Assembly: GCF_035958815.1 (NCBI RefSeq)
Contig: NZ_CP108383.1
Coordinates: 2,108,001-2,172,000, forward strand
Source: Nocardia sp. NBC_01327
GTDB lineage: Bacteria; Actinomycetota; Actinomycetes; Mycobacteriales; Mycobacteriaceae
DNA: 64,000 nucleotides
Direction: 5' to 3'
Below are positions 1 to 9,170 of this stretch, piece by piece. How positions within the stretch are numbered: position 1 is the stretch's first letter; every line of letters starts with the position of its first letter. The notes below the pieces were generated by a model. That model searched no databases. It was not told where the DNA came from and saw only the letters and a list, made by a program, of their open reading frames with translations. The position numbers and the translations under genes were made by a program.

Positions 1-294
1 GGCGTGCAGCAGTGCGGCCAGCGGCACGCCCTGTTCGGCCTTGAGTCGTCCGGCCGCCGCGGCGGCGGTCAGCGAGACGTGCCCGGATCCGGCCAGCTGG
101 GTGAGCACCGAGGCGACATTGTCACGCACCGAATTCGTGAGTTGGTCGTCGGTGAGCTGGGTGGCTTCGGCGTAGGCGTGATCCCCGGCGCGAATGTGCA
201 CAACCAGATCGGCGGTGAGCTCCTCCAGCCGGGCGAGCAGGCGCTGCGCGAGCACAGTCGAATGGTCCAGTTCAGGGCGGATCGCAACCGACAT
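1..294 (-). CDS. PucR/CdaR-type transcriptional regulator, N-terminal part (partial)
   Basis: The minus strand reads open from an ATG at 294 to the window edge, giving 98 N-terminal residues (begins MSVAIRPELDHSTVLAQRLL). The run is helical, and its end (TAAAAAGRLKAEQGVPLAALLHA) resembles the helix that opens the variable N-terminal domain of actinobacterial PucR-family regulators, which carry a C-terminal HTH. The DNA-binding part lies outside the window, so the family call rests on resemblance only. The gene diverges from the GMC oxidoreductase/aldehyde dehydrogenase pair, and a 14-bp perfect palindrome sits in the shared intergenic region, so local control of that pair is a reasonable inference. 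Confidence 0.55.
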   Translation of the reverse strand, partial: MSVAIRPELDHSTVLAQRLLARLEELTADLVVHIRAGDHAYAEATQLTDDQLTNSVRDNVASVLTQLAGSGHVSLTAAAAAGRLKAEQGVPLAALLHA

Positions 295-329
295 GGGCTG
301 ATTTTAGTCGCCGGGTGGTCGATTCGGGT

Positions 330-343
330 TGTGCTCGAGCACA
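330..343. promoter_or_regulatory. 14-bp perfect palindrome, candidate operator
   Basis: TGTGCTCGAGCACA is a perfect palindrome in the 178-bp gap between the divergent regulator and GMC oxidoreductase genes. The extended half-site GAGCACAGTCG is seen again near position 249, inside the start of the regulator gene. The placement suits an operator for the divergent regulator, but binding is inferred. Confidence 0.45.
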
Positions 344-472
344 GTCGCACGCCCGGCTATTGGAAACTCGCGCCCATGGTGGCGGGCGGTCCCCGAGCGG
401 CACCATCGAATTCGGTAGTGACCCAGGCCACAGTGTCGCCCGGGGCATCGGAGCGAGGAAAGAAGTTCGAGC

Positions 473-2044
473 ATGTACGACTACGTTGTCGTCGGAGCCG
501 GATCCGCCGGGTCGGTGCTGGCCGCGAGATTGTCCGAGAACCCCGATGTCACCGTGGCGCTGATCGAGGCGGGCGGCGCCGATACCGCCGACGAGATCCA
601 TATCCCCGCCGCCTTCGGCTCCCTGTTCAAGAGCCGCTGGGACTGGGATCTCGATACCGAACCGGAGCCGGGACTGCTCGGCCGGCGCGCGTATCTGCCG
701 CGCGGCAAGATGCTCGGCGGCTCCAGCTCGATGAACGCCATGATCTACATTCGCGGCAATCGAGCCGACTACGACGAGTGGGCCGCCGGCGGTGCGCAGG
801 GCTGGGGGTACCAGGATGTGCTGCCGTATTTCCAAGTGGCCGAGGACAATGAGCGCGGCAAGGACGCCTATCACGGTGTCGGCGGACCGCTGACGGTGGC
901 GGAGGGGCGCTCGCTCAATCCGCTCGGCGACGCCTTCCTGGAGGCCGCCGAGCAGGCGGGGTATCAGCGCAATGACGATTTCAACGGCGCTACTCAGCTG
1001 GGTGTCGGCCGCTATCAGGTGACGCAGCGAAACGGCATGCGGTGCAGTGCCGCCGTGGCCTATCTGCACCCCGCCGCCACCCGGCCGAATCTCACGGTCA
1101 TTACGGATGCGCTGGCGCACAAGGTGATTCTCGACGGCGGCCGGGCGGTGGGCGTGCAGATCAGCCGTGGTGCGGAGCTGGAGGAGATTCGCGCCGAACG
1201 TGAGGTGGTGCTGGCGGCCGGCGCGTACGGGACGCCTCAGCTATTGCTGCTGTCGGGCGTCGGACCCGCGGATCAATTGCTGCCCTTGCAGATCGAGGTG
1301 CAGCACGAGCTTCCGGTGGGCGAGGGGTTGCAGGACCACCTGATGGTCATGCTGAACTACCTCACCGAGCAGGAATCGCTGATGACCGCGCTGACGCCGG
1401 AGAATCTGGCGCTGCTGCAGGGCGAGGGGCGGGGGCCGCTGACCTCCAATGTCGGTGAGGCGGGCGGATTCTTCGAGAGCAGAGCCGGTCTTTCGGGCCC
1501 GGATGTGCAGTTCCACCAGGCGCCGGTGCTGTTCTACGAGGAGGGCCTCGGGGCGGCGGTCGCGCACGGGTTCGCTATCGGCTCCTGTGTGCTGAAGCCG
1601 ACCAGCCGCGGCCGGGTGACGCTGCGTTCGGCCGCGCCGGATACCGCGCCGCGCATTCTGCACAACTATCTCGCCACCGAGGCGGATCGGGCCAGCCTGC
1701 TGGCGGGATTGCGGATCGGACTCGATATCGCGAGCCAGCCGGCGCTGCGGGCCGTGCGCACCGGAGATTTCACTGTGCCGGAAGGTGATTCGGACGCGGA
1801 GTTGCTGACCTACGCGCAGCGCACCGCGCAGACCCTCTATCACCCGACCTCCTCGTGCGCCATCGGGTCGGTGGTGGACAGCCGGCTGCGGGTGCTCGGC
1901 CTCGACGGCCTGCGGATCGCCGACGCCTCGGTCATGCCCAGCGTGACCCGGGGCAATACCAATGCGCCCACCATCATGATCGCGGAGAAGGCCGCCGCGA
2001 TGATCCTCGAAGACGCCGATTCGACTGTAGGAGTGCAGGAATGA
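473..2044 (+). CDS. GMC-family oxidoreductase (choline/alcohol dehydrogenase-like)
   Basis: A 523-residue flavoprotein of normal length for the glucose-methanol-choline family. It opens with the FAD-binding dinucleotide fold ([16 protein letters not shown], residues 5-20) followed by the family acidic stretch LIEAGG. The first GMC signature region ([21 protein letters not shown]) spans residues about 70-90. Near the C terminus HPTSSCAIG (His about 457) and GNTNAP supply the His/Asn catalytic pair. It should oxidise a primary alcohol to an aldehyde. Its stop overlaps the next ATG by 4 bp (ATGA), and the next gene is an aldehyde dehydrogenase, so alcohol-to-acid oxidation is a sensible joint role. 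The substrate cannot be read from sequence; BetA-like choline oxidation is only one possibility. Confidence 0.88.
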   Translation: MYDYVVVGAGSAGSVLAARLSENPDVTVALIEAGGADTADEIHIPAAFGSLFKSRWDWDLDTEPEPGLLGRRAYLPRGKMLGGSSSMNAMIYIRGNRADYDEWAAGGAQGWGYQDVLPYFQVAEDNERGKDAYHGVGGPLTVAEGRSLNPLGDAFLEAAEQAGYQRNDDFNGATQLGVGRYQVTQRNGMRCSAAVAYLHPAATRPNLTVITDALAHKVILDGGRAVGVQISRGAELEEIRAEREVVLAAGAYGTPQLLLLSGVGPADQLLPLQIEVQHELPVGEGLQDHLMVMLNYLTEQESLMTALTPENLALLQGEGRGPLTSNVGEAGGFFESRAGLSGPDVQFHQAPVLFYEEGLGAAVAHGFAIGSCVLKPTSRGRVTLRSAAPDTAPRILHNYLATEADRASLLAGLRIGLDIASQPALRAVRTGDFTVPEGDSDAELLTYAQRTAQTLYHPTSSCAIGSVVDSRLRVLGLDGLRIADASVMPSVTRGNTNAPTIMIAEKAAAMILEDADSTVGVQE

Positions 2045-3744
2045 GTGCAACAGCGGACACCATCGAAGCGGCGGTCAAGGCACTGCGCGCGGGTGAGGAC
2101 GAATGGGCCCGCACGCCGCTGTCCGGACGCCGTGCGCTGCTCGATCAGATCCACGCGCTGACCGAGGCCAATGCCGAGGAGTGGGTGCGGATCGCGGCGG
2201 GCATCAAGGGGTTGCCCGCCGATTCGCCGCTGCTCGGCGAGGAATGGGTGAGCGGTCCGTATCCGCTGCTGACCGCCACCACCGCGCTGGCGGGCAGCCT
2301 CGCCGCGCTGGAGGCGGGACGCAGTCCGGTCGACGGATACGCCATTACCGCCGCGCCCGAAAACCGTTCGGCGGTCAAGGTATTGCCGCACGGCATCTTC
2401 GACTGGCTGCTGCTCAATGGTTTCACCGCGGAGGTGTGGACCAAACCGGGTGTGGACGCGAGCACCGTGCGCGCCAAAGCCGGACTGGCACAGCTCGATC
2501 CGCAGCGAACCCATGGCATCGGCGTGGTGCTGGGCGCGGGGAACATCTTCTCCATCGCGCCGCTGGACGTGCTGTATCAGCTGTTCGCCTACAACCGGGT
2601 GGCGGTGCTGAAGCTGAATCCGGTGACCGATCCGCTGCTGCCGGTCCTCGAGAAAATCTTCGCCCCGGCCATCGAGCGGGGCTTCGTGCGCATTCTGACC
2701 GGGGGAGCGGAGGTCGGGAAGGAGCTGGTCGACCATCCCGATATCGCCGCAGTGCACATGACCGGCAGCTCGATCACGCACGACGCCATCGTATTCGGCG
2801 GCGGGGCGGAGGGCGCGCAGCGTAAGGCGGCGGGTACTCCGCTCATCGACAAGCCGATCACCAGCGAGCTCGGCGGCATCTCGCCGACCATTGTGGTGCC
2901 GGGCAAATGGTCGAAGGCCGATCTGAAGTTCCAGGCCGAGCATCTGGCCACCCAGCGCCTGCACAACAACGGCTACAACTGTGTGGCCTCGCAGGTCGCG
3001 GTCATCAGTTCGGACTGGGAGCAGAAGGCCGAATTCCTGGCCGCGGTCCGAGAAGCGTTCCAGCGGGCCCCTGTTCGCACCGACTACTATCCGGGCTCGG
3101 CTGCGCGGGTGAGCGCGGCGCGCACCGCCTACCCCGATGCGGAGGCCGTCGGCAGCGACGGTGCCCGGACTCTGATCTTCGGCCTGCACGCCGACGAGGC
3201 GGAGGACGCACTGCGCGTGGAGTACTTCGCACCGGTGTTCGGCGTCATCGAATTGCCCGGCGCCGGAGGCGATTTCCTGCGCGAGGCCGTACAGGCCGCC
3301 AATGAGAAGTTCGAGGGCACGCTCGGCGCGAACATCATCGCCCACCCCGCCACCATCAAGTCGCTGGGCGCGGAATTCGACTCGGCGGTCACCGATTTGC
3401 GCTATGGCACCATCGGCATCAATGCCTGGACGGCGGTCGGCTATCTCACCGCGCTGGCCAGCTGGGGCGCTTTCCCGGGGCACACGCTCGACAATGTCCA
3501 GAGCGGAATCGGCGTGGTGCACAACGCCTTACTGATCGACGATCCGGAACGTACCGTTGTGCGCGGCCCGTTCCGCCCGTCCCCGCGATCGCTCGTGAAC
3601 GGTGAACTGTCGCTCGCCCCGGTGCCGCCGTGGTTTGTCACCAACCGCACGGGCGTCACCACCGGTCGCCGCCTGACGTACTTCGCGGCCAGCCCGAGCT
3701 GGGCCAAGATCCCCGGCATCTTCGCCTCGGCGCTACGCGGCTGA
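2041..3744 (+). CDS. Aldehyde dehydrogenase family protein
   Basis: 567 residues, longer than the typical 480-500 of the family. The ATG at 2041 overlaps the GMC gene's stop codon, which fixes the start; upstream codons in the same frame belong to the GMC gene. The catalytic cysteine is in [10 protein letters not shown] (about Cys314), and the general-base glutamate is in [11 protein letters not shown] (about Glu275). The NAD-binding part includes [16 protein letters not shown] and HMTGSS. The extra length includes a C-terminal portion after the fold that ends in a basic segment. Coupled translation with the alcohol oxidase suggests it removes the aldehyde that enzyme makes. Confidence 0.87.
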   Translation: MSATADTIEAAVKALRAGEDEWARTPLSGRRALLDQIHALTEANAEEWVRIAAGIKGLPADSPLLGEEWVSGPYPLLTATTALAGSLAALEAGRSPVDGYAITAAPENRSAVKVLPHGIFDWLLLNGFTAEVWTKPGVDASTVRAKAGLAQLDPQRTHGIGVVLGAGNIFSIAPLDVLYQLFAYNRVAVLKLNPVTDPLLPVLEKIFAPAIERGFVRILTGGAEVGKELVDHPDIAAVHMTGSSITHDAIVFGGGAEGAQRKAAGTPLIDKPITSELGGISPTIVVPGKWSKADLKFQAEHLATQRLHNNGYNCVASQVAVISSDWEQKAEFLAAVREAFQRAPVRTDYYPGSAARVSAARTAYPDAEAVGSDGARTLIFGLHADEAEDALRVEYFAPVFGVIELPGAGGDFLREAVQAANEKFEGTLGANIIAHPATIKSLGAEFDSAVTDLRYGTIGINAWTAVGYLTALASWGAFPGHTLDNVQSGIGVVHNALLIDDPERTVVRGPFRPSPRSLVNGELSLAPVPPWFVTNRTGVTTGRRLTYFAASPSWAKIPGIFASALRG

Positions 3745-3862
3745 GGACCTGAACGGAGCGGCATGCGGGTCGGTATCGCCGCCGGCCCGCTCCACTTCGC
3801 CCGCAGCCTCCGGACTGACCGGTCGGCTGTATACGCTCGGAGGGCGAGGCGAAGGAGTGATC

Positions 3863-5476
3863 ATGCCGAATGACAATGCCGACCTGGTGATTCGTGCGGG
3901 AGCGGTGCACACGCTGGTTCCGGGCCAATCCGTGCAGCGGGCGATCGCGATCATGGGCGATCGGATCGTGGCGGTCTCCCCGGACCCGCACGGACTCGGG
4001 GACTGGATCGGTCCCCAGACCGTGGTGATCGACAGGCCCGAGGCGACGGTGCTGCCGACCTTCGACGACACCCACACCCACCTGATCATCGCCGGCAACA
4101 GCGCCCACGATGTGCCCGTCCACCTGGCGAACGATATTCCGCAGCTGCTCGACATGATTCGCGAGCGCGCCCAGCAGACCCCGCCCGGCCAGTGGATTCG
4201 CACCACCGCCAACTGGCAGGAGATCAATCTGCCGGAGCGGCGCTTCCCCACCGCCGATGAGCTGGACACCGCCACCGATAAACACCCGGTATTCCTCATG
4301 CGCGGCGGCCACAATGTCGTGGTCAACAATCTCGCGCTGGAGCTGGCCGGAATCACGGCGGAAACCGCCGATCCGGCGGGTGGGCACCTCGGGCGTGCCG
4401 CCGACGGCCGTCTCACCGGACTGGTGCAGGACAATGCCATTCCACTCGTGGCGCGACTGCTGCCCGCAGCCACCGCCGAACAGCGGGTCGAGGGCTTGCG
4501 CGCGGCCAGCCTCGACTACGCCGCCAAGGGCATCGGCCTGGTGCGTGATGCCATGGTTCCGGTGGACGATCTGGCCATCCTGCGCACGGCCATGGAAACA
4601 GGCAACCTCAATGTGCGAGTCCGGGCCATGGCCTCGGCACTGGGCTATTCGACCGTCGAAAGCGTCGACGAGCTCCTGGACCGACTCGAGCCGTGGCGCG
4701 ACCGCGCCGACCCGTGGTTGTCGGTATGGGGTGTGAAATTCGGCCTCGACGGCGGTATCGAAGCCGGAGCCACCCGCGAGCCCTACGCCTGCGACCACAG
4801 CTTCTTCGGCTACCTGACCTGGAAGCCCGAAGTGCTCATAGCCGCCATGGACCGAGTTCTGTTGCGAGGCTGGAAGATCGGCACCCACGCCTACGGCGAC
4901 CGCGCCATAGAAACCCTGCTGGATGTCTACGCCGAGCTGCAGCGCCGCTACCCCGACCTGCCCGCCGGATCACTGGTCATGGAACACGGTGGCCTGGCTG
5001 ACGCCGAACTGCGCTCGCGCACAGTACAAATGGGCATCCCCGTAACCATCCAACAGCCACTCCTGCACGACGTAGCCCGTATCGAAGACACCTACTGGGG
5101 CCCAGACCGCGTCAACGCCCTCTTCCCCGCCCGCGGCTGGCTGGACCAGGGAGCCCTGGTCACGGGAGGCTCCGACTACCCCGTAGGCCGCTACGGCGCC
5201 ATGCGCTCAGTCTGGGGCATGGTCACCCGCCAGACAGTCACCGGAGTACGAGGCCCAGAACACGCCATCACCACCGCCGAAGCAATCGCCCTCCACACCA
5301 CCAACCCCGTTGCCTTCCTGGCCGATTCAGATTCCCGAGGCTCCCTAACCCCAGGCCGCCTAGCCGACCTAACAATATGGAACCTAGACCCCACCACCGC
5401 CACCCCAGAACAACTACAAGACCTGAACCCCACCCACACAATCATCGGCGGCCGCCAAATCCACCACCCCACCTAA
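3863..5476 (+). CDS. Amidohydrolase family protein (YtcJ-like)
   Basis: 537 residues. The metal-binding HxH motif follows the first strand (FDDTHTHLII, about residues 71-80). Later elements match YtcJ-type amidohydrolases: a DGGIEAG segment (about 290), GTHAYGDRAIE (about 340), MEHGG, and TGGSDYPVG near the C terminus. It probably hydrolyses an amide or cyclic amide with one or two metals; the substrate is unknown. An ATG at 3863 preceded by GAAGGAG at five-base spacing is preferred over the in-frame GTG at 3857. Third-position GC is very high and the last 300 bases are unusually rich in CC-ending codons. It may follow the two upstream genes or have its own promoter in the 118-bp gap. Confidence 0.85.
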   Translation: MPNDNADLVIRAGAVHTLVPGQSVQRAIAIMGDRIVAVSPDPHGLGDWIGPQTVVIDRPEATVLPTFDDTHTHLIIAGNSAHDVPVHLANDIPQLLDMIRERAQQTPPGQWIRTTANWQEINLPERRFPTADELDTATDKHPVFLMRGGHNVVVNNLALELAGITAETADPAGGHLGRAADGRLTGLVQDNAIPLVARLLPAATAEQRVEGLRAASLDYAAKGIGLVRDAMVPVDDLAILRTAMETGNLNVRVRAMASALGYSTVESVDELLDRLEPWRDRADPWLSVWGVKFGLDGGIEAGATREPYACDHSFFGYLTWKPEVLIAAMDRVLLRGWKIGTHAYGDRAIETLLDVYAELQRRYPDLPAGSLVMEHGGLADAELRSRTVQMGIPVTIQQPLLHDVARIEDTYWGPDRVNALFPARGWLDQGALVTGGSDYPVGRYGAMRSVWGMVTRQTVTGVRGPEHAITTAEAIALHTTNPVAFLADSDSRGSLTPGRLADLTIWNLDPTTATPEQLQDLNPTHTIIGGRQIHHPT

Positions 5477-5525
5477 CCCCGCCCCACCCCTAGACCGCAG
5501 ATCCACCAAAAACCAAGCGACTCCA

Positions 5526-6078
5526 GGTCTTTCGCGTTTTGTTCTCGAGAACGGCACCACAGCCGGTCGACTCAGCCGGTACCGCACAGCCCCTCCCAAC
5601 TGCGGAAGGTAAACCGGGTACCCCTCCCCACGTGCCCAGCACGGCCATCTCGGGCTTTGCCCGCACCCCCGTGCTGACCAACCCTGCCCGGGAGGCAAGA
5701 AACCCAGGTGCACCGACCGTTTCGGCATAGAAACCATCGGCCACCGGGGACGGAACAGCGGGTGTCTCAGCGGCACAACGGTTATCGGGTCTGTGCCATA
5801 CGGATACCTGCTGTGCGGTCGGCGAGAAGCGCTGTGTGGTGCCCGCTTCAGGTGGTTTCGAGGCCGAGATGAGGTCGGTGCACCTGGGTTGCGTGCGTCG
5901 AGAGGCGGTGTTCGGGTTTCTGGGTGCGGGCAGGGCCCGAGATGGCAGTGCTGGTGACGTCGGATGGGGTACCCGGCTTACCTTCCGCAGCAGGGAGGTA
6001 CCTGCGGTACCGGCGGGGTCGACCGGCTGTGGTCCGGTTTCAAAGACAAATACGAAAAGACGAAGAACCCGAAAGACC
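5526..6078. repeat. Long imperfect inverted-repeat element with 9-bp perfect termini
   Basis: The left arm (5526-5760) and the reverse complement of the right arm (5830-6078) align over about 200 bp. Both arms contain ACCACAGCCGGTCGA, CCGGTACCGCA, TGCGGAAGGTAA, CCGGGTACCCC, GCCATCTCGGG and AACCCAGGTGCACCGACC in the same order, with a spacer of about 70 bp. The outer ends are exact: GGTCTTTCG at 5526-5534 and CGAAAGACC at 6070-6078. Short open frames inside are mirror images of each other and look non-coding. This accounts for most of the 668-bp gene-free stretch 5477-6144. It may be a non-autonomous mobile element or an element linked to the adjacent DUF222/HNH gene. No clear target duplication is visible. 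Confidence 0.75.
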
Positions 6079-6092
6079 AAGACAGGCAACGG

Positions 6093-6132
6093 CTTGTAGC
6101 ACCGTCAGGACCAGCCTGACGGTGTCTACAAG
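6093..6132. terminator. Strong hairpin terminator downstream of the HNH gene
   Basis: CTTGTAG-CACCGTCAGG at 6093-6109 pairs with CCTGACGGTG-(T)-CTACAAG at 6115-6132 around a 5-nt loop with one bulged base. It lies 12 bp beyond the stop of the minus-strand DUF222/HNH gene and separates it from the inverted-repeat element. Confidence 0.75.
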
Positions 6133-6144
6133 GGGGTGGCCCGC

Positions 6145-7637
6145 CTATTCGCGGACGGGGGTGGGGGTGGTTTTGCGGGCGTCGAGCCAGGCTTGCCGCC
6201 GTTCGCGTTGTGCCCGTTCGCGAGTGCGGATCTGGTTCAGGGCACCGGCCATCACCTCACCGGTGTGGTGCATGTGATTGACCTGCGGGGTCCCGGTCGG
6301 GTCGATATGGGTGGGGGCGATCCACCCGGTCCGGCCCGGGAAGGGTGTGTCTTCGCCCATGACGATGGTTTTCCAGCCGCCGGGACCGTCGTGGATCATG
6401 GCGTGGCACCCATCGCACGCCAAGGTCAGGTTGTCGATATCGGTACGCCCGCCCTCGGCCCACCCGGTGACATGATGGGCCGCGGACACCGACGCGGGGG
6501 CACTGCACCCGGGGCGGGTGCAGCCCTTGTCGGAGGCGATCAACGCCAGTCGTTGTGCGGGACTGGCCAACCGGTCCCGGCCTCGCCCCAAATACAGGGG
6601 CATTCCGGCCTTGTTCAGCACCACCAGCAGGGGCCGGGTTCCGGCAGCAAGTTCCAGGGCTTGCGCGATGGTCAGGGTGCCCCGGTCGCGGTGGTCGCGA
6701 TCCCGGCACCCCGCTCCACATCCTCGAGGCGCATGGTGATGATCGCCTCGACCGGCAGGCCGCGGTGGGAGCCGAGTTTGGGGCGGTCGAGCTGAAACCG
6801 CAGCACCGCCAGCAACGCATCGTGGTTGCGTTGCGCGGCCGAGCGGGTATCACGCTCGGCGGCAGCCTTGAGTTTGGTCCGGTCGAGGGTGCGGTCGGCG
6901 ACCTTCGGGCTGTCCGGATCAGCGGGGTTGCACATACCCGGGCGGGCGAACTTGGCCAGCAAGGGTTCCAGGACTTCCCGCAGCGGTTCGGTGATCTCCC
7001 CGATCAGCGGGGACATGGCGTCGGCACGCTTACGCCCCAGGGTGAGCCCGCGCATGCGGTCGCGGTCCTTGTCCTGGGTCAAGGTGCCGTCCGGATCGAT
7101 GTGCGCCAGGATGATCTCCCCGAGATCGATCAGTTTGTCCGGGCTGCCGGTACGCGCGTAGGTGGTCAAAACGTCCTGCGCGAGGTCTTTCTGGCCCGGG
7201 TCGGCGGCGCACGGGATGCGCTTGAGGACCTGCGTGATCCGGCGCACGTGATCGACCGAGATCGCCCCGGCCCGTTGGGCTTCGGCGACATACGCCAGTT
7301 CCGGTTCCAGGTCCCCACCCAGGGCTGGTTGCGGGCTCAGTTGCTTGGCAGCGTTGACCCGCGAGGCGGCGTCGGCGTGGGACAACCGCAGGGTTTGTTC
7401 GAGGAATTTGATCGGGGAGGTTGATCCGGCGCGGGCGGCCAGGGAGCGGGTGCAGGTTTCGGTGACGAAGCGGTGTTTGACGGCTTCGAGTTTGCGCATG
7501 CTGGTCTCGACCTCGCCCATGAGCGTGATGAATTGTTCGTCGCACAGGGGGGTGAGGGAGGTGTTGAGGAGGTTTTCCACGGCGGTATCGAGTGCGTGTG
7601 CACTCGATACGATTGTGGTTTCTGCCCCCGGATTCAT
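6145..7637 (-). pseudogene. DUF222/HNH endonuclease (13E12 repeat family), frameshifted
   Basis: The reading starts at an ATG at 7637 and runs 321 residues through a DUF222-type helical region, ending at a stop near 6672. The C-terminal HNH domain continues in the next frame to a stop at 6145. That domain has CTRPGCSAP, the HHVTGWAEGG core and LACDGCH, a typical HNH zinc/metal arrangement. The join is at four C's at 6680-6683 (GGGG on the coding strand): one extra G would restore TATGGTLTIAQALEL and a continuous 497-residue protein of the family's usual length. A -1 slip at the same G run would give the same product. Such genes are multicopy in mycobacteria, nocardiae and rhodococci. A sequencing error is also possible. 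Confidence 0.82.
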
Positions 7638-7801
7638 GCTTCTATTCTACCGTCGGGGAACGGGATCGAACAGGTGAATTGTGTTGTGATATAAGGATAT
7701 TCAGACTGGCGGACCGTCCAGCATCTTTTCTCGTTCTTGTTCTTTTGTTCTTTGCTAGCCTTGGTTCCGAGCACTTCAACAGCAACGGGAGGTCCACGAC
7801 C

Positions 7802-8152
7802 ATGCAGCTATCACAGGAACAACTCGTGGATCTGGTCGGTGAAAAAGCTTCGGCGGCAGCGGCGTTCGGTGAGCCTGTCACCGCCGACGGCATTACTGTC
7901 ATTCCGGTTGCCCGTGCATCCCTCGGATTCGGTGGTGCGTCCGGCAGCGTCGGCGGAGGTACCGAGGTGCGGCCGCTCGGCTATATCGAGATCCGCAATG
8001 GGGTGGCCCGTTATCGGCCGATTCGGGATACCCGGACCCGTATCCTTCTGCCACTCACCGCGATTGCCGCCGGATTCGCCGCACCGTGGCTGATTCGCTC
8101 GGTGAACACGGTGCGCAGCATCGGAATTCGTCGCCGGTCTGGTGCCGAGTAG
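7802..8152 (+). CDS. GerW/YtfJ-family protein
   Basis: 116 residues. An N-terminal helix (LSQEQLVDLVGEKASAAAAFG) is followed by the family signature ITVIPVARASLGFGG and a Gly-rich loop, as in GerW/YtfJ proteins, which in Bacillus are sporulation-related but occur in many non-sporulating actinobacteria with no known role. The C-terminal third has a hydrophobic segment (ILLPLTAIAAGFAAPWLI) and a basic tail, suggesting membrane association. The ATG at 7802 is preceded by GGGAGG at about ten bases; longer in-frame upstream codons lack a ribosome site. It stands alone, with the broken HNH gene behind it and a convergent hydrolase ahead. Confidence 0.72.
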   Translation: MQLSQEQLVDLVGEKASAAAAFGEPVTADGITVIPVARASLGFGGASGSVGGGTEVRPLGYIEIRNGVARYRPIRDTRTRILLPLTAIAAGFAAPWLIRSVNTVRSIGIRRRSGAE

Positions 8153-8157
8153 CTGCG

Positions 8158-9054
8158 CTACTTCGTGCTCTCGGCCAGGTCGATCAATCGCGCTCGCACC
8201 AGTTCCGGGCGTTCGTCGACGATGAAATGGCCGCAGCCGCTGACACCTTCGAAGGTGTAGTCGTCGGCTCGTGCGGTGGCGGGGTCGGCGAGCGAGAAGT
8301 GTACGGCCGCATCGTTGATTCCGAAGAGGGCGCGGATCGGGATGGTTCCGCGCCGGCGCTCGGGGGTGCGTGCGGTGGCGGGGATTTCCTTCAGCCAGAA
8401 GGTTCGGTAGGTGTCGGTGGCGGCTCGGGCGCAGACCGGATCGCGGAAGCGGTCGGCGAAGATCTGGACCATCTCGGGGCTTACGGCATTGCGGTCGGTC
8501 ATGGCGGAGCGGATCAGCCATGGCAGGAAGCCGGTTCGCTGTTGTACGGGGACACCGGCAATGGCGATCAGGGGCTGATAGGTCAGGAATCGCCACAGCT
8601 GTCGCGAGACCACGCGGGTCGGCACCCAGGGGTGCGCCATATTCATCGCGAGGTAGCCGGAGAATCGGTCCGGCTCGCGCAGCACCATGCGGTATCCGAT
8701 GAAGGCGCCCCAGTCGTGGCCGCCGAGCAGCACCCGCTCCACGCCCAGCTCGTCGAGCAGTGCGAACAGATCCGAGGCCACGTCCTCCTTGGCCCAGCGG
8801 TGCGGCGCGGGGCCGGACCAGCCGTAGCCGGGCAGGTCGGGGGCGATGATGCGCAGGCCCGCAGGCGGATCCGCCAGGAGGTCGCGGTACGCGTAGTGGT
8901 GCTGCGGCCATCCGTGCAGCAGGAGCACGGGGCGTCCATCGGGGTCGCCGCTCTCGGTCACATGGAATCGGACGCCGCGCGCTTCGACGAACGACCTTCG
9001 GACTCCGGGTAGGGCAGGCGGCTCGGAAAGGACGACACCGGTGGATTCAGCCAT
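8158..9054 (-). CDS. Alpha/beta-hydrolase, epoxide hydrolase-like
   Basis: 298 residues, normal for soluble epoxide hydrolases. The oxyanion motif HGWPQ is at residues 47-51, the nucleophile is Asp114 in GGHDWGA, and the C-terminal GCGHFIVDE carries the catalytic His. A haloalkane dehalogenase would also use an Asp nucleophile, but the HGWPQ and GHDWG motifs favour epoxide opening. The ATG at 9054 (MAESTG) is taken as start because the upstream 24 codons are basic and non-conserved in character. It is monocistronic and convergent with the GerW-like gene. Confidence 0.82.
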   Translation of the reverse strand: MAESTGVVLSEPPALPGVRRSFVEARGVRFHVTESGDPDGRPVLLLHGWPQHHYAYRDLLADPPAGLRIIAPDLPGYGWSGPAPHRWAKEDVASDLFALLDELGVERVLLGGHDWGAFIGYRMVLREPDRFSGYLAMNMAHPWVPTRVVSRQLWRFLTYQPLIAIAGVPVQQRTGFLPWLIRSAMTDRNAVSPEMVQIFADRFRDPVCARAATDTYRTFWLKEIPATARTPERRRGTIPIRALFGINDAAVHFSLADPATARADDYTFEGVSGCGHFIVDERPELVRARLIDLAESTK

Positions 9055-9170
9055 ACGGTCACGGTAGCCGGGCGTGTGGTGTGCCGGAATGCGTATATGG
9101 CGGCGATCTTGCACGTAACCTTGCAAAGAGAGTCTCCGGTCCGGCAGGCCGCTGATCCGAAAGGCCGTGC

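Noticed and set aside
1855..2040. N-terminal extension of the aldehyde dehydrogenase frame
   Set aside because: It overlaps the conserved C terminus of the GMC oxidoreductase in another frame; the ATG at the ATGA overlap is the natural start.
5490..6099. Several short open frames inside the inverted-repeat element
   Set aside because: They are mirror images of each other across the repeat axis, have no ribosome sites, and resemble no protein family.
6145..7637. DUF222/HNH gene as a sign of a prophage
   Set aside because: No integrase, capsid or other phage genes are nearby; the family is common as solitary multicopy genes in actinobacteria.
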